Positions 19,756-27,367 of a DNA stretch of 50,843 bases are shown in pieces. A program made the position numbers and the translations under genes. The notes under the pieces were generated by a model. It was not told the DNA's origin, did not search any database, and was given only the letters and a program-made list of their open reading frames with translations. Position 1 is the stretch's first letter. Every line of letters begins with the position of its first letter. Source of the stretch: Yaniella sp. (GTDB taxonomy: Bacteria > Actinomycetota > Actinomycetes > Actinomycetales > Micrococcaceae); assembly GCF_030453185.1 (NCBI RefSeq), contig NZ_JAKDKW010000011.1:1-50843 (forward strand). Direction: 5' to 3'.

Positions 19756-20367
19756 CTATTTTTGGTGGAACCGATTCTGCGTGGTGGTTAAACCATGCTC
19801 AATAAGGGATTCCACCGCATCTGCAGCACTATCGATATGCAGTGCCAAGTTTTCTTGTTCTGCGGTACTGAAAGGGCGCAGAACATAATCGGCGGCATTC
19901 ATGCGCCCAGGGGGTCGACCGATGCCCGCGCGGACGCGGAGATATTCCTTGGTCCCCAGGGCCTGTGAGGTCGACTTCAAGCCGTTGTGGCCGCCTTCTC
20001 CCCCGCCACGCTTCACGCGAAGCATATCGAATTCAATGTCGAGTTCATCATGAATGACGATGAGGTTTTCGGGGCCGATCTTGAAGAATTTCAATAAGGC
20101 TGCGACGGGCTTGCCGGAAAGGTTCATATAGTTGGCCGGTTTTGCCAGTACGATTTTGGGGCCACCGATGCCCATCCGAAATTCTGCGACAGCAGCACCC
20201 GCCTTATGCACATTCCAACGTTCGGAATTACGTTCGGCGAGTTCATTGACGACCATGTGCCCGATATTGTGGCGGGTAGCAGCATAACGGTCACCGGGAT
20301 TGCCCAATCCCACCACCAGCACCGGGCCGGCGGTGGGATCAAGCGCACCTGTTGTTGCAGTAGCCAA
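19756..20367 (-). CDS. pth: Peptidyl-tRNA hydrolase
   Basis: A 203-residue bacterial Pth, which frees tRNA from prematurely released peptidyl-tRNA. Signatures are [22 protein letters not shown] (shown here in two pieces: [11 protein letters not shown] and RHNIGH with the catalytic histidine), [10 protein letters not shown], and [11 protein letters not shown]. The [12 protein letters not shown] block is also present. The start is TTG at 20367, with no strong ribosome site but only eight bases after the L25 stop, suggesting coupling. The rplY-pth order is widely conserved, and both belong to the translation machinery. Confidence 0.93.
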   Translation of the reverse strand: MATATTGALDPTAGPVLVVGLGNPGDRYAATRHNIGHMVVNELAERNSERWNVHKAGAAVAEFRMGIGGPKIVLAKPANYMNLSGKPVAALLKFFKIGPENLIVIHDELDIEFDMLRVKRGGGEGGHNGLKSTSQALGTKEYLRVRAGIGRPPGRMNAADYVLRPFSTAEQENLALHIDSAADAVESLIEHGLTTTQNRFHQK

Positions 20368-20375
20368 AGGGAGTC

Positions 20376-20999
20376 TTACTCTTTTTCGGCGTTTTCTTCG
20401 GCGACAGTTGGAACTTCTCCACTGGCTTCTTCATCAGTATCTTCGCCCAGATCCTGTTCGATGACCAGGTCAACAGTTGCAACCAGGTACTCTTCGTCAA
20501 GATCGATCTGCACGCCTGCTGGCAGGATGACATCTGGTGCGTAGACGTGTTCGCCGGCCTTGCGGTCGGTGAGGTCAATGGTGACGTGGTCAGGCAGATC
20601 CAGTGCATCAGCTTCGACTGGGACACTGTTGACGTCCAGAACGTAGGTGTGTTCTGGGGCAACTTCACCGATGACCTCCAGTGGCACATCAACGGTGACG
20701 CGCTCGCCGCGTCGAACAATGATGAGGTCAACGTGTTTGATTTCGTCTTTCAGCGGGTTGCGCTGAATGTCTTTTGGCAGTGCCATTTCTTTGGAGTCGC
20801 CTTCGACCAAGCGCAGTAGCTGGTTCGAGTTACGCAGTGCCAGGAAGCCTTCGTGGCGTGGCAACAGCAAGTGGCGGGGTTCTTCTCCGTGGCCGTAGAC
20901 TACGGCCGGGATGTAGCCTTCGCGACGTGCGCGGCGGGCGGCACCTTTACCAAAATCGGTGCGGGTTTCTACTGGCAGATCAAGAATATCTAGAGCCAT
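20376..20999 (-). CDS. rplY: 50S ribosomal protein L25/general stress protein Ctc
   Basis: A 207-residue L25 of the long TL5/Ctc type, which binds 5S rRNA. It has the N-terminal 5S-binding beta domain ([14 protein letters not shown]..., [12 protein letters not shown]) and a C-terminal TL5 domain, ending in a strongly acidic tail typical of actinobacteria. The ATG at 20999 is preferred over that at 21005: AGGAGG at 21012-21007 is seven bases from the former but only one from the latter. It is followed directly by pth and transcribed downstream of the prs/glmU group, separated by a possible terminator. Confidence 0.92.
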   Translation of the reverse strand: MALDILDLPVETRTDFGKGAARRARREGYIPAVVYGHGEEPRHLLLPRHEGFLALRNSNQLLRLVEGDSKEMALPKDIQRNPLKDEIKHVDLIIVRRGERVTVDVPLEVIGEVAPEHTYVLDVNSVPVEADALDLPDHVTIDLTDRKAGEHVYAPDVILPAGVQIDLDEEYLVATVDLVIEQDLGEDTDEEASGEVPTVAEENAEKE

Positions 21000-21165
21000 G
21001 TTCATTCCTCCTGTGTATGTTCAAGTGCAGGTTGCACTCAGATTTTCCAGGCAGGAACTGTACAACACCAACAGTGTTGACAAAGCCTCGTCGATCACGG
21101 AGTGGGTGAGACTCCCTCGCCTGGGCAACGAGTCACAACTATAGCATCAGCAACGGCTAGAAACG

Positions 21166-21201
21166 AATTCGACCACTACCTCGAAGGGAAGTGGTCGAAT
21201 T
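21166..21201 (-). terminator. Probable terminator between prs and rplY
   Basis: AATTCGACCACT (21166-21177) and AGTGGTCGAATT (21190-21201) form a perfect 12-bp stem. On the minus strand it is followed by CGTTTCT, a weak T-tract. It lies 20 bases beyond the prs stop. Confidence 0.55.
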
Positions 21202-21221
21202 GTCAACGGAAGTAGTGCTGG

Positions 21222-22202
21222 TTACGCGTTACCGTCGAACAGACTTGTAACTGATCCATCCTCAAAGACTTCACGAATCGCGTTGGCCAGAATCGGTGCT
21301 ACCGAGAGCACTGTGAGGTTCTCGAAGCGCTTATCGTGAGGGATCGGCAATGTGTTGGTGACAACCACTTCCGATGCTCCAGAGTTCGCGAGGCGTTCTG
21401 CGGCCGGGTCTGAGAACACGGCGTGGGTTGCGGCGATGATGACCTCGGTTGCACCGGCGTCTTTCAGGATCTTCACTGCACCGGAAATCGTGCCACCGGT
21501 ATCAATCATGTCGTCAATCAGCACACAGGTTCGGCCACTTACCTGACCTACAACAGTCTTGGATTCGGCTTTATTTGGCTGGGTGAGGTCACGTGACTTG
21601 TGGACGAAGGCTAGCGGTGCACCGCCGAGGCGTTCGGCCCACTGTTCGGCAACGCGTACACGACCGGTATCCGGTGAGACCACGGTGACGTTATCAACGT
21701 CGACGCGGCCGCGGATGTAGTCTGCCAGGATTGGGAAAGCGAATAGGTGGTCCACTGGGCCATCAAAGAAACCCTGGATCTGCGATGTATGCAGGTCCAT
21801 GGTCATGATTCGGTGTGCGCCGGTTGCCAAGTAAAGATCAGAGATCATCCGAGCCGAAATAGGTTCGCGACCTCGACCTTTTTTGTCCTGGCGTGCATAC
21901 GGGTAGAACGGTGACACTACGGTGATGCGGCGGGCCGAAGCGCGTTTCATCGCGTCGCAGAGCAAAAGTTGTTCCATGACCCAGTTATTCATTGGAGCTG
22001 GATGTGCTTGTAAGACAAACACGTCTTTACCGCGCACGGACTGGCTTGGCCGAACGTATGTTTCCCCGTTTGCAAAGTCATAAGCATCTAGCGGCAAGAG
22101 TTCAGTGCCCAAGTGCTCGGCAATTTCCTCGGCCAGCTCTGGGTGCGCCCGCCCTGAGGCCAACACAAGTTTTTTGTTCTCGTTGGTGACGATTTCGCTC
22201 AA
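21222..22202 (-). CDS. prs: Ribose-phosphate pyrophosphokinase (PRPP synthase)
   Basis: A 326-residue class I PRPP synthase that makes 5-phosphoribosyl-1-pyrophosphate from ribose-5-phosphate and ATP for nucleotide, histidine, tryptophan and NAD synthesis. Visible are the PYARQDKKGRGREPISAR flexible-loop region, the metal/ATP site MTMDLHTSQIQGFFDGPVDH, and the ribose-5-phosphate loop VLIDDMIDTGGTI. Length is normal. The start is TTG at 22202 with GGGAGAA just upstream. It follows glmU by 85 bases, a pairing common in bacteria. Its product feeds the NadC reaction encoded at 30-31 kb. Confidence 0.94.
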   Translation of the reverse strand: MSEIVTNENKKLVLASGRAHPELAEEIAEHLGTELLPLDAYDFANGETYVRPSQSVRGKDVFVLQAHPAPMNNWVMEQLLLCDAMKRASARRITVVSPFYPYARQDKKGRGREPISARMISDLYLATGAHRIMTMDLHTSQIQGFFDGPVDHLFAFPILADYIRGRVDVDNVTVVSPDTGRVRVAEQWAERLGGAPLAFVHKSRDLTQPNKAESKTVVGQVSGRTCVLIDDMIDTGGTISGAVKILKDAGATEVIIAATHAVFSDPAAERLANSGASEVVVTNTLPIPHDKRFENLTVLSVAPILANAIREVFEDGSVTSLFDGNA

Positions 22203-22287
22203 CCAAGTTCTCCCTAGAACGTTCGGCGTCTTATTAGTGCTTCAACTGTAAACGCTACTACAGCCTTCCAACAGTCTGTTGGGAAGT

Positions 22288-23742
22288 TTATGATTTTCCG
22301 TTGGATGCACGGGCGGCTTTCGCCGCTGCCGAATCAGGTCGACGCTGCAAGACCCAGTCTTCGATGGTGCGTTGCTCCATCGCGTTCATAGCGAGGGCCC
22401 CTGCTGGCACATCCTTACGAATGACCGCGCCTGCCGCGGTGTACGCGCCGTCACCAATTTCTACCGGGGCCGTGAAGACAGTATTGGAACCGGTACGAAC
22501 TTCGGCTCCAATGACGGTGCGGTGTTTGTTCACACCATCGTAGTTCGCGGTGATGTTGCCGCAGCCGATATTCGCGTTTTCGCCGATCTCTGCGTCTCCG
22601 GCATAGCCAAGGTGAGAGAGTTTCGCTCCGCGACCAATCTGAGCATTCTTCGTTTCGTAGAATGCCCCAATTTTTCCGGTGTCACCCAGCACGGTGCCCG
22701 GACGGAGATAGGTAAACGGTCCGACGTTCGCGCCGATGCCGATGACAGCTTCGGTTGCTTCGGTGCGTCGAACCGTCGCGTCTTCGCCGACGACGACACT
22801 TTGCAGAGTGCTGTCGGGTCCAATCACGGCTCCCGAGGCAATCTGGGTTGCCCCGTGCAGCTGAGTATTGGGCTTAATGGTCACATCTTGTGCCAGTTCA
22901 ACATCGACGTCGATCCAGGTCGTGGCAGGATCCACGATGGTGACACCGGCTCGCATCCAGCGATCGGCAATACGGCGGTTGAGTTCGGAACCAAGCGCGG
23001 ACAACTGCGTGCGGTCGTTGACGCCTTCGACTTCCATCAGGTCGTTAGTCACATACGTTGCTACACGACCGCCTTCGGCCCGAGCCAGGCCGAGAACGTC
23101 GGTCAGATATTTTTCGCCTTGGACATTATTGGTCGTGACTTCGGCCAATGTCCGGGCTAAGATTTCGCCGTCGAATGCATAAATGCCCGAGTTGATTTCG
23201 GTGATGTCTGCGATCGTGGAATCACCGGTTTCTTCGGCGATTTTCAGTGCGTCCTTGTGCTCGACGATACCGCTAACCAGGCCTTGTTCGTCACGCACGA
23301 TACGACCGTAGCCGGTTGCGTCTGGAACGTTGGCACTGAGCACCGTGACGGCGTTCTGAGCGTTCTGATGTTCGCTCACTAGAGCGTTTAGTGTTTCGGG
23401 GGTGAGTAGTGGAACATCACCGTAGGTCACTACGACGGTGCCATTGACAGCCCCGATGGCTTCCAGCCCTTGTTCTACAGCTCGGCCGGTGCCCGGTACA
23501 TCGTCCTGATCGGCGATGACGAGGTTGGGATTATGTCCGAGAAGGTGTTCCACCACGCGTTCACGCTGGTGACGAACTACGGCTACGAGATGCTCTGGGT
23601 TCAAACTCATGGCGGCATCGAGGGCATGTCCGACGAGTGAACGTCCACCCATGGGGTGCAGGATCTTTGGAAGACTAGATTTCATCCGTGTGCCGGCGCC
23701 GGCCGCCAACACGATTACAGCCGCGGGAGAAGAGGAACTCAA
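22288..23742 (-). CDS. glmU: Bifunctional UDP-GlcNAc pyrophosphorylase/glucosamine-1-phosphate acetyltransferase
   Basis: A 484-residue GlmU making UDP-N-acetylglucosamine for peptidoglycan. The N-terminal uridylyltransferase has VLAAGAGTRMKSSLPK and the GDVPLLTPET metal site. The C-terminal left-handed beta-helix acetyltransferase has YLRPGTVLGDTGKIG, KLSHLGYAGDAEIG and NIGCGNITANYDG with hexapeptide repeats. The start is TTG at 23742, preceded by AAGGTG. It lies between tRNA-Gln upstream and prs downstream, an arrangement common in actinobacteria. A bulged hairpin of no clear terminator type lies just after the stop (about 22265-22286). Confidence 0.95.
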   Translation of the reverse strand: MSSSSPAAVIVLAAGAGTRMKSSLPKILHPMGGRSLVGHALDAAMSLNPEHLVAVVRHQRERVVEHLLGHNPNLVIADQDDVPGTGRAVEQGLEAIGAVNGTVVVTYGDVPLLTPETLNALVSEHQNAQNAVTVLSANVPDATGYGRIVRDEQGLVSGIVEHKDALKIAEETGDSTIADITEINSGIYAFDGEILARTLAEVTTNNVQGEKYLTDVLGLARAEGGRVATYVTNDLMEVEGVNDRTQLSALGSELNRRIADRWMRAGVTIVDPATTWIDVDVELAQDVTIKPNTQLHGATQIASGAVIGPDSTLQSVVVGEDATVRRTEATEAVIGIGANVGPFTYLRPGTVLGDTGKIGAFYETKNAQIGRGAKLSHLGYAGDAEIGENANIGCGNITANYDGVNKHRTVIGAEVRTGSNTVFTAPVEIGDGAYTAAGAVIRKDVPAGALAMNAMEQRTIEDWVLQRRPDSAAAKAARASNGKS

Positions 23743-23794
23743 AACAATCGCACCTTTGATCGTAAGACACTATTTCTCAACCGCGATGCGGCAG

Positions 23795-23866
23795 TTCCGC
23801 CCCTAGGATTCGAACCTAGACCACACAGCTCCAAAGGCTGGCGTGCTGCCATTACACCAGGGCGGA
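23795..23866 (-). tRNA. tRNA-Gln (anticodon TTG)
   Basis: Folds as a full cloverleaf: acceptor stem TCCGCCC/GGGCGGA, D-stem GTGT/GCAC, anticodon loop CTTTGGA with anticodon TTG (reads CAA), and T-stem CTAGG/CCTAG with loop TTCGAAT. Discriminator base A; CCA is not encoded. The base pair closing the anticodon stem at positions 27-43 is a C-U mismatch. It lies upstream of glmU on the same strand. Confidence 0.95.
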
Positions 23867-23867
23867 A

Positions 23868-23886
23868 TGTTGGTCATTGACCAACA
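23868..23886 (-). repeat. Hairpin abutting the 5' end of tRNA-Gln
   Basis: TGTTGGTC (23868-23875) and GACCAACA (23879-23886) are exact reverse complements with a 3-base loop, ending one base before the tRNA's first base. There is no T-tract. It is either a leader hairpin of the precursor tRNA or a weak stop for the gene upstream. Confidence 0.6.
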
Positions 23887-23961
23887 CCTCAAACATTGTG
23901 CCATAGATATTCGTAAATTCCGAATTCCTACATCGGTCCGTGGCATTCGATTCGGTACTGA

Positions 23962-24348
23962 TTACCTCATATCCGGGTTGGCCTCGGCATCGCGGAGCGC
24001 TGCTATAAGCTCAGGCTTGCGCATGGACGAGCGTCCAGCGATATCGTGTTGTTGGGCCAGCTGATAGAGCTCATCAAAGCGCAAGTCTTCCAGCTGCGTT
24101 GCTGGCTCATGAGCAACCTCAGCCGGGTCATAGACATCATCGGCCGGTTCTGCAGTGTTGTCTTCGATACCCACATCTCTCGCAGGCGGCAATGTATCGA
24201 GCAGAGCCTGGGTCTTGCTATGGCGGCGCAGCCGGTTGAGTGCATAAATCCCGGCGAGTGCCCCGCCGAGCGCAACGGTGCTCGCCCCGAGAATCTGGCC
24301 GATACCTGGGCTGCGTGTTGATCTTCTTGATGTATTCATGTCTTTCAT
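23962..24348 (-). CDS. Membrane-anchored protein with Rho N-terminal/SAP-like C-terminal motif
   Basis: A 128-residue protein of unknown function. Residues about 15-40 (ending in IYALNRLRR) form one hydrophobic segment with basic flanks, suggesting a single membrane anchor. An acidic, low-complexity stretch follows. The C-terminal 40 residues, LRFDELYQLAQQHDIAGRS and SMRKPELIAALRD, match the short helix-extended-helix fold seen in Rho N-terminal and SAP nucleic-acid-binding domains. A second ATG at 24339 is an alternative start. It is upstream of tRNA-Gln on the same strand, 229 bases beyond the pfpI end. Whether it binds nucleic acid is only a family-based guess. Confidence 0.65.
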   Translation of the reverse strand: MKDMNTSRRSTRSPGIGQILGASTVALGGALAGIYALNRLRRHSKTQALLDTLPPARDVGIEDNTAEPADDVYDPAEVAHEPATQLEDLRFDELYQLAQQHDIAGRSSMRKPELIAALRDAEANPDMR

Positions 24349-24520
24349 TATCGCCTAGATATAGTTCCTGGTCTTTTGTCACCCCTTCAACAAGACCAAC
24401 CGACGGAGGGACCTGGGATCGGAGTATCCGTGGTCTCAATAGAGCACCTCGGATCGGCAGAGTATTTATAGCTGCCGGTCAAAACTGTCGCTGTTGGAGT
24501 TGATGATGCAAAAGCTGCTT

Positions 24521-24559
24521 AAAAACTATGGTGCGAATGATTGCTCATCCGCACCATAG
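24521..24559 (-). terminator. Strong terminator of the ogt-tag-pfpI operon
   Basis: CTATGGTGCG (24526-24535) pairs with CGCACCATAG (24550-24559); after one A/C mismatch four further pairs close a 4-base loop. On the minus strand the stem is followed at once by TTTTT (24525-24521). It lies 19 bases past the pfpI stop. Confidence 0.88.
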
Positions 24560-24577
24560 GTTCGACTTCAGTACTCG

Positions 24578-25105
24578 TTAGTCGTTTTCAATAAATTTAT
24601 TGATGATCGCTTCATTGAACGCTGGCAGGTCCTTCGGAGTCCGAGAGGTGATCAAATTACCGTCAACTACAAGCTCTTCGTCTGCCCAGTTGGCGCCAGC
24701 ATTCCGCAGATCGGTTTGCAGGCTTGGAAAGCTGGTCATGTTCCGGTCTTTGAGTACGTCGGCTTCGGTGAGAATCCATGCTGCGTGACAGATGGATGCC
24801 ACAGTTTTATTTGTATCGAAGAAAGCGCGGGTGAAATTCACTGCGTCTTTGTTCATGCGAATTTGGTCTGCGTTTTTAGTTCCCCCAGGCAGCACAAGCC
24901 CGTCAAAATCATCGGCGTTGGCTTTGGCGACATCGAGGTCTACTTTTTGTGAGTGGTCACCGCCACTGACCTCACCTGATTCTGGGGAGACGAGAACGGC
25001 TTCTGCACCTTGCTCAACAACGGTGTCCCACGGCGAATAGAGCTCGGATGGCTCGTAACCGTTAGTGACAAGAAACGCTATGCGACGGCCTTTAAGGTCG
25101 CTCAT
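24578..25105 (-). CDS. DJ-1/PfpI family protein (type 1 glutamine amidotransferase-like)
   Basis: A 175-residue PfpI/YhbO-like protein. Members have been described as proteases, chaperones or deglycases that counter glyoxal damage; which applies here is unknown. The nucleophile cysteine is in VASICHAAWIL, followed by the family histidine, and the conserved acidic residue is in TNGYEPSEL. The ATG at 25105 is set by AAGGAG at 25118-25113, which is also the last two codons (Lys-Glu) of tag; only four bases separate the genes. The open frame extends back to 25258 but that part lies inside tag and is unlike the family. A strong terminator follows. Confidence 0.88.
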   Translation of the reverse strand: MSDLKGRRIAFLVTNGYEPSELYSPWDTVVEQGAEAVLVSPESGEVSGGDHSQKVDLDVAKANADDFDGLVLPGGTKNADQIRMNKDAVNFTRAFFDTNKTVASICHAAWILTEADVLKDRNMTSFPSLQTDLRNAGANWADEELVVDGNLITSRTPKDLPAFNEAIINKFIEND

Positions 25106-25109
25106 GAAT

Positions 25110-25751
25110 TCACTCCTTATGTTTGGGTGTACTACCACCGTAGTCGGCTGCGTAAGTGTGCGAAAGGTTGGGTAGCTTCCGGTACGGGAAGGTGTTGACC
25201 AGACCAATAGCCTCAAACATCGCGAAGATAATGGTTGGGCCCACAAAGCGAAAACCATGTTTTTTCAACTGTTTCGCGAGGGCGACCGACTCAGATGATT
25301 GACTGGGCGGATTGCCATCTAAATCGAGCACTGGATCGTTGATCGGCTCATACGACCAAATCAATTTCGCCAGGCCGCCCTGTGCTCGCAACATAATGGT
25401 TGCTTTGGCATTACTGATGACCGCCTGAATCTTCTGTCGGTTCCTGACAATTTCTGCATTATCCATCAACGATTCGACGTCGTCCTCGCTAAAGCTGGCT
25501 ACGACGTCAGGGTCAAAGTCAGCAAAGGCTTCACGAAAGGCGGGGCGTTTCTTCAGGATCGTCAACCAGGATAGACCCGCTTGGAACCCTTCCAAACTGA
25601 GGCGTTCAAAGAGACCTTGCTCGTCTCGAACCGGCCGACCCCATTCAGTGTCAAAGTAGTGCTGCAACAACGGGTTGGTCGTGGCCCACTTTGGACGAGC
25701 AGTACCGCGCTCGTCAAACACCACACCAGGATATTCAGGCGGCTGTTGCAT
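25110..25751 (-). CDS. tag: DNA-3-methyladenine glycosylase I
   Basis: A 213-residue Tag-family base-excision glycosylase that removes 3-methyladenine from alkylated DNA. Visible are YFDTEWGRPV, the SLEGFQAGLSWLTILKKRPAFR block with the helix-hairpin-helix, and GFRFVGPTIIFAMFEAIGLVN. The four zinc ligands of E. coli Tag are all absent: the R-C-x-W cysteine is proline, the YHDNEWG histidine is phenylalanine, and the C-terminal His and Cys are replaced. The protein has no cysteine. ATG 25751 is chosen because GAGGTG lies nine bases upstream; the start overlaps the ogt end by 17 bases. Confidence 0.88.
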   Translation of the reverse strand: MQQPPEYPGVVFDERGTARPKWATTNPLLQHYFDTEWGRPVRDEQGLFERLSLEGFQAGLSWLTILKKRPAFREAFADFDPDVVASFSEDDVESLMDNAEIVRNRQKIQAVISNAKATIMLRAQGGLAKLIWSYEPINDPVLDLDGNPPSQSSESVALAKQLKKHGFRFVGPTIIFAMFEAIGLVNTFPYRKLPNLSHTYAADYGGSTPKHKE

Positions 25752-26277
25752 CAGATTTCTCACCTCGCTCCAAGGCAAGTAAGTACTTTTTAGCTCCGGG
25801 GGTGCCGCTAAATTCACCGTACGTGCCATCGGCGCGCACTACCCTATGGCACGGTTGGATGATCGGCATGGGATTGCGTGCACACGCACTCCCAACGGCG
25901 CGTGCCGCACCGGGTTTATTGAGTTGCTGGGCGAGCTGACCATACGAACGGGTTTCCCCGTATGGGATGGTTGCTAAATTCTGTTGCACCGTGGTGATGA
26001 AACGCTCAGTATTTCCCCGCTGGATGGGCAGTTCAAAAGATTCTCGTGTGCCGGCAAAGTATTCATCGAATTGGTCTGTGGCATATCGCAGTGTTTCATC
26101 ATCCCGAAGCACCGGAGCCCCAAATTGGCCCTCGAGACGTTCTAGCACGGAGGCGAAATCGTGATTCTCGAACGCCACGTGAACAATGCGGGCCTCTTGG
26201 GCGGCAATCAACAGTTCGCCGATTGGTGAGGGGATGATCGTGTAGCGGTTGGCTGCAGCGTGAACAGTATCGGACAT
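25735..26277 (-). CDS. ogt: Methylated-DNA-protein-cysteine methyltransferase
   Basis: A 180-residue suicide DNA repair protein that takes the methyl group from O6-methylguanine onto its own cysteine. The active site is IQPCHRVVRADG, and the DNA-binding turn GETRSYGQLAQQL and NPGAARAVGSACARNP precede it. The N-terminal half TIIPSPIGELLIAAQ is the usual ribonuclease H-like domain. The ATG at 26277 is fixed by GAGGTGG six bases upstream; the longer open frame to 26403 crosses the NAD promoter region. First gene of ogt-tag-pfpI and divergent from nrtR. Confidence 0.93.
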   Translation of the reverse strand: MSDTVHAAANRYTIIPSPIGELLIAAQEARIVHVAFENHDFASVLERLEGQFGAPVLRDDETLRYATDQFDEYFAGTRESFELPIQRGNTERFITTVQQNLATIPYGETRSYGQLAQQLNKPGAARAVGSACARNPMPIIQPCHRVVRADGTYGEFSGTPGAKKYLLALERGEKSDATAA

Positions 26278-26377
26278 GTTTACCACCTCGTTTTTGATGT
26301 CACAGACAATTATGCCCCCTTTCGCCTGTCTCGTCAGCTCGCTTCCCTGCAGTGTGGATACCCCACCGGCGGTCTGC

Positions 26378-26434
26378 TTGACAACGCAAGTAACGAGCAT
26401 CATACTGACTTAAAGTCATATTGACCTTAAGTTG
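26378..26434 (+). promoter_or_regulatory. Promoter and candidate NrtR operator of the NAD operon
   Basis: TTGACA (26378-26383) and CATACT (26401-26406) are 17 bases apart, an excellent -35/-10 pair. A perfect 13-bp palindrome, TGACTTAAAGTCA (26406-26418), overlaps the last -10 base and covers the expected start point. A second, degenerate copy TGACCTTAAGTTG follows at 26422-26434, its centre 16 bases further on. Outer CGAGCA (26394-26399) and TGCTCG (26433-26438) are also complementary. The layout is that of a repressor site; the product of the adjacent regulator gene is the natural ligand. Confidence 0.75.
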
Positions 26435-26477
26435 CTCGATGGCGATGTACCTGCTGCGAGCGCAAAGAAGGAGCACG

Positions 26478-27338
26478 GTGAGTTTTTCTGCCCCGAGTGC
26501 GTCGGAGCGCCGGTTTATGCCGCCAGCTGTTGCGGTGTCGACGGTTGCGTTTGCATTGCATCCACCCGTGGACGCCAACGTTGCGGACCCGCGTTCCGGT
26601 GAGGTGCTCTCCACCTGGGGTGAGTATGCAAGTCGCGAAGGTTCGAGGGTGGAGCACGCCACCACGCTGTGGTTACCGTTAGTGCGGCGTACTCGACCCC
26701 CATTCGACACCCTGTGGGCATTACCGGGTGGCCCGATCCCCTGGGATGAGGATTTATCGCAGACGGCGTCGCGAACACTGCACGAGGCGGTGCTGCGCTC
26801 CCCCAGCTATTTGGAACAGCTCTTCACGTTTGGGGAGACCAGCCGTTCCGCATCCGCTCAACGTCTCGTGACGATCGCCTATTGGGGCCTTTATGGTCAA
26901 TTGGATTTGACCGCTGAACCGACCACTGCGTACTCCCCGGATACGACCAGTGACGTAGCCACTGCTACTCGAGACGCAGTCACAGAGTTTCCCGAAGCAC
27001 TCGTTGCCTCAGCCGATGCAAATGTCGCGTGGTTTTCGATTGACCGCCTCCCCGAACTGGCCTTTGATCACGCGGCAATCATCGACTATGCGGTCTGGCG
27101 ATTGCGCCAACGCACCGAGTATTCCATGGTGGCCCATCGCTTTTTAGGAAAAGAGTTCACGCTGGCCCAATTGCGCCGGGTTCATGAAGCCATCTTGGGT
27201 GAGCAAATTGATCCGGCAAATTTCCGTCGCGACATGCTGGCCCAGGGCCAGCTCCTTGATACGGAACGAGTTGAAGGAGGCACACCGCATCGCCCGGCCC
27301 GTCTGTATCGCTTCAAAGACCAACCCCAACAACCATGA
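26478..27338 (+). CDS. nrtR: NrtR-type Nudix-like transcriptional regulator of NAD synthesis
   Basis: About 286 residues: an N-terminal Nudix-like domain (ALHPPVDANVADP..., LWALPGGPIPWDEDLSQTA) and a C-terminal winged helix (FTLAQLRRVHEAILGEQIDP, NFRRDMLAQGQL, GRPARLYRF-like RPARLYRF). This pair is characteristic of NrtR, which senses ADP-ribose or related NAD metabolites and represses NAD genes. The Nudix box glutamates are not conserved, in line with a sensor without hydrolase activity. GTG at 26478 follows AAGGAG (26468-26473). It opens the nadA-nadB-nadC-nifS operon and presumably represses itself. Confidence 0.9.
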   Translation: MSFSAPSASERRFMPPAVAVSTVAFALHPPVDANVADPRSGEVLSTWGEYASREGSRVEHATTLWLPLVRRTRPPFDTLWALPGGPIPWDEDLSQTASRTLHEAVLRSPSYLEQLFTFGETSRSASAQRLVTIAYWGLYGQLDLTAEPTTAYSPDTTSDVATATRDAVTEFPEALVASADANVAWFSIDRLPELAFDHAAIIDYAVWRLRQRTEYSMVAHRFLGKEFTLAQLRRVHEAILGEQIDPANFRRDMLAQGQLLDTERVEGGTPHRPARLYRFKDQPQQP

Positions 27339-27367
27339 GTTTCACAGTTTCTATTCCAAGGAGTCCT

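Noticed and set aside
22372-23160. 262-codon open frame opposite glmU
   Set aside because: It is antisense to a firmly identified gene and has no recognisable domain; a shadow of glmU codon usage.
26421-26477. TTG start extending the regulator nrtR upstream
   Set aside because: It lies in the predicted operator just after the transcription start; GTG 26478 has AAGGAG just upstream.
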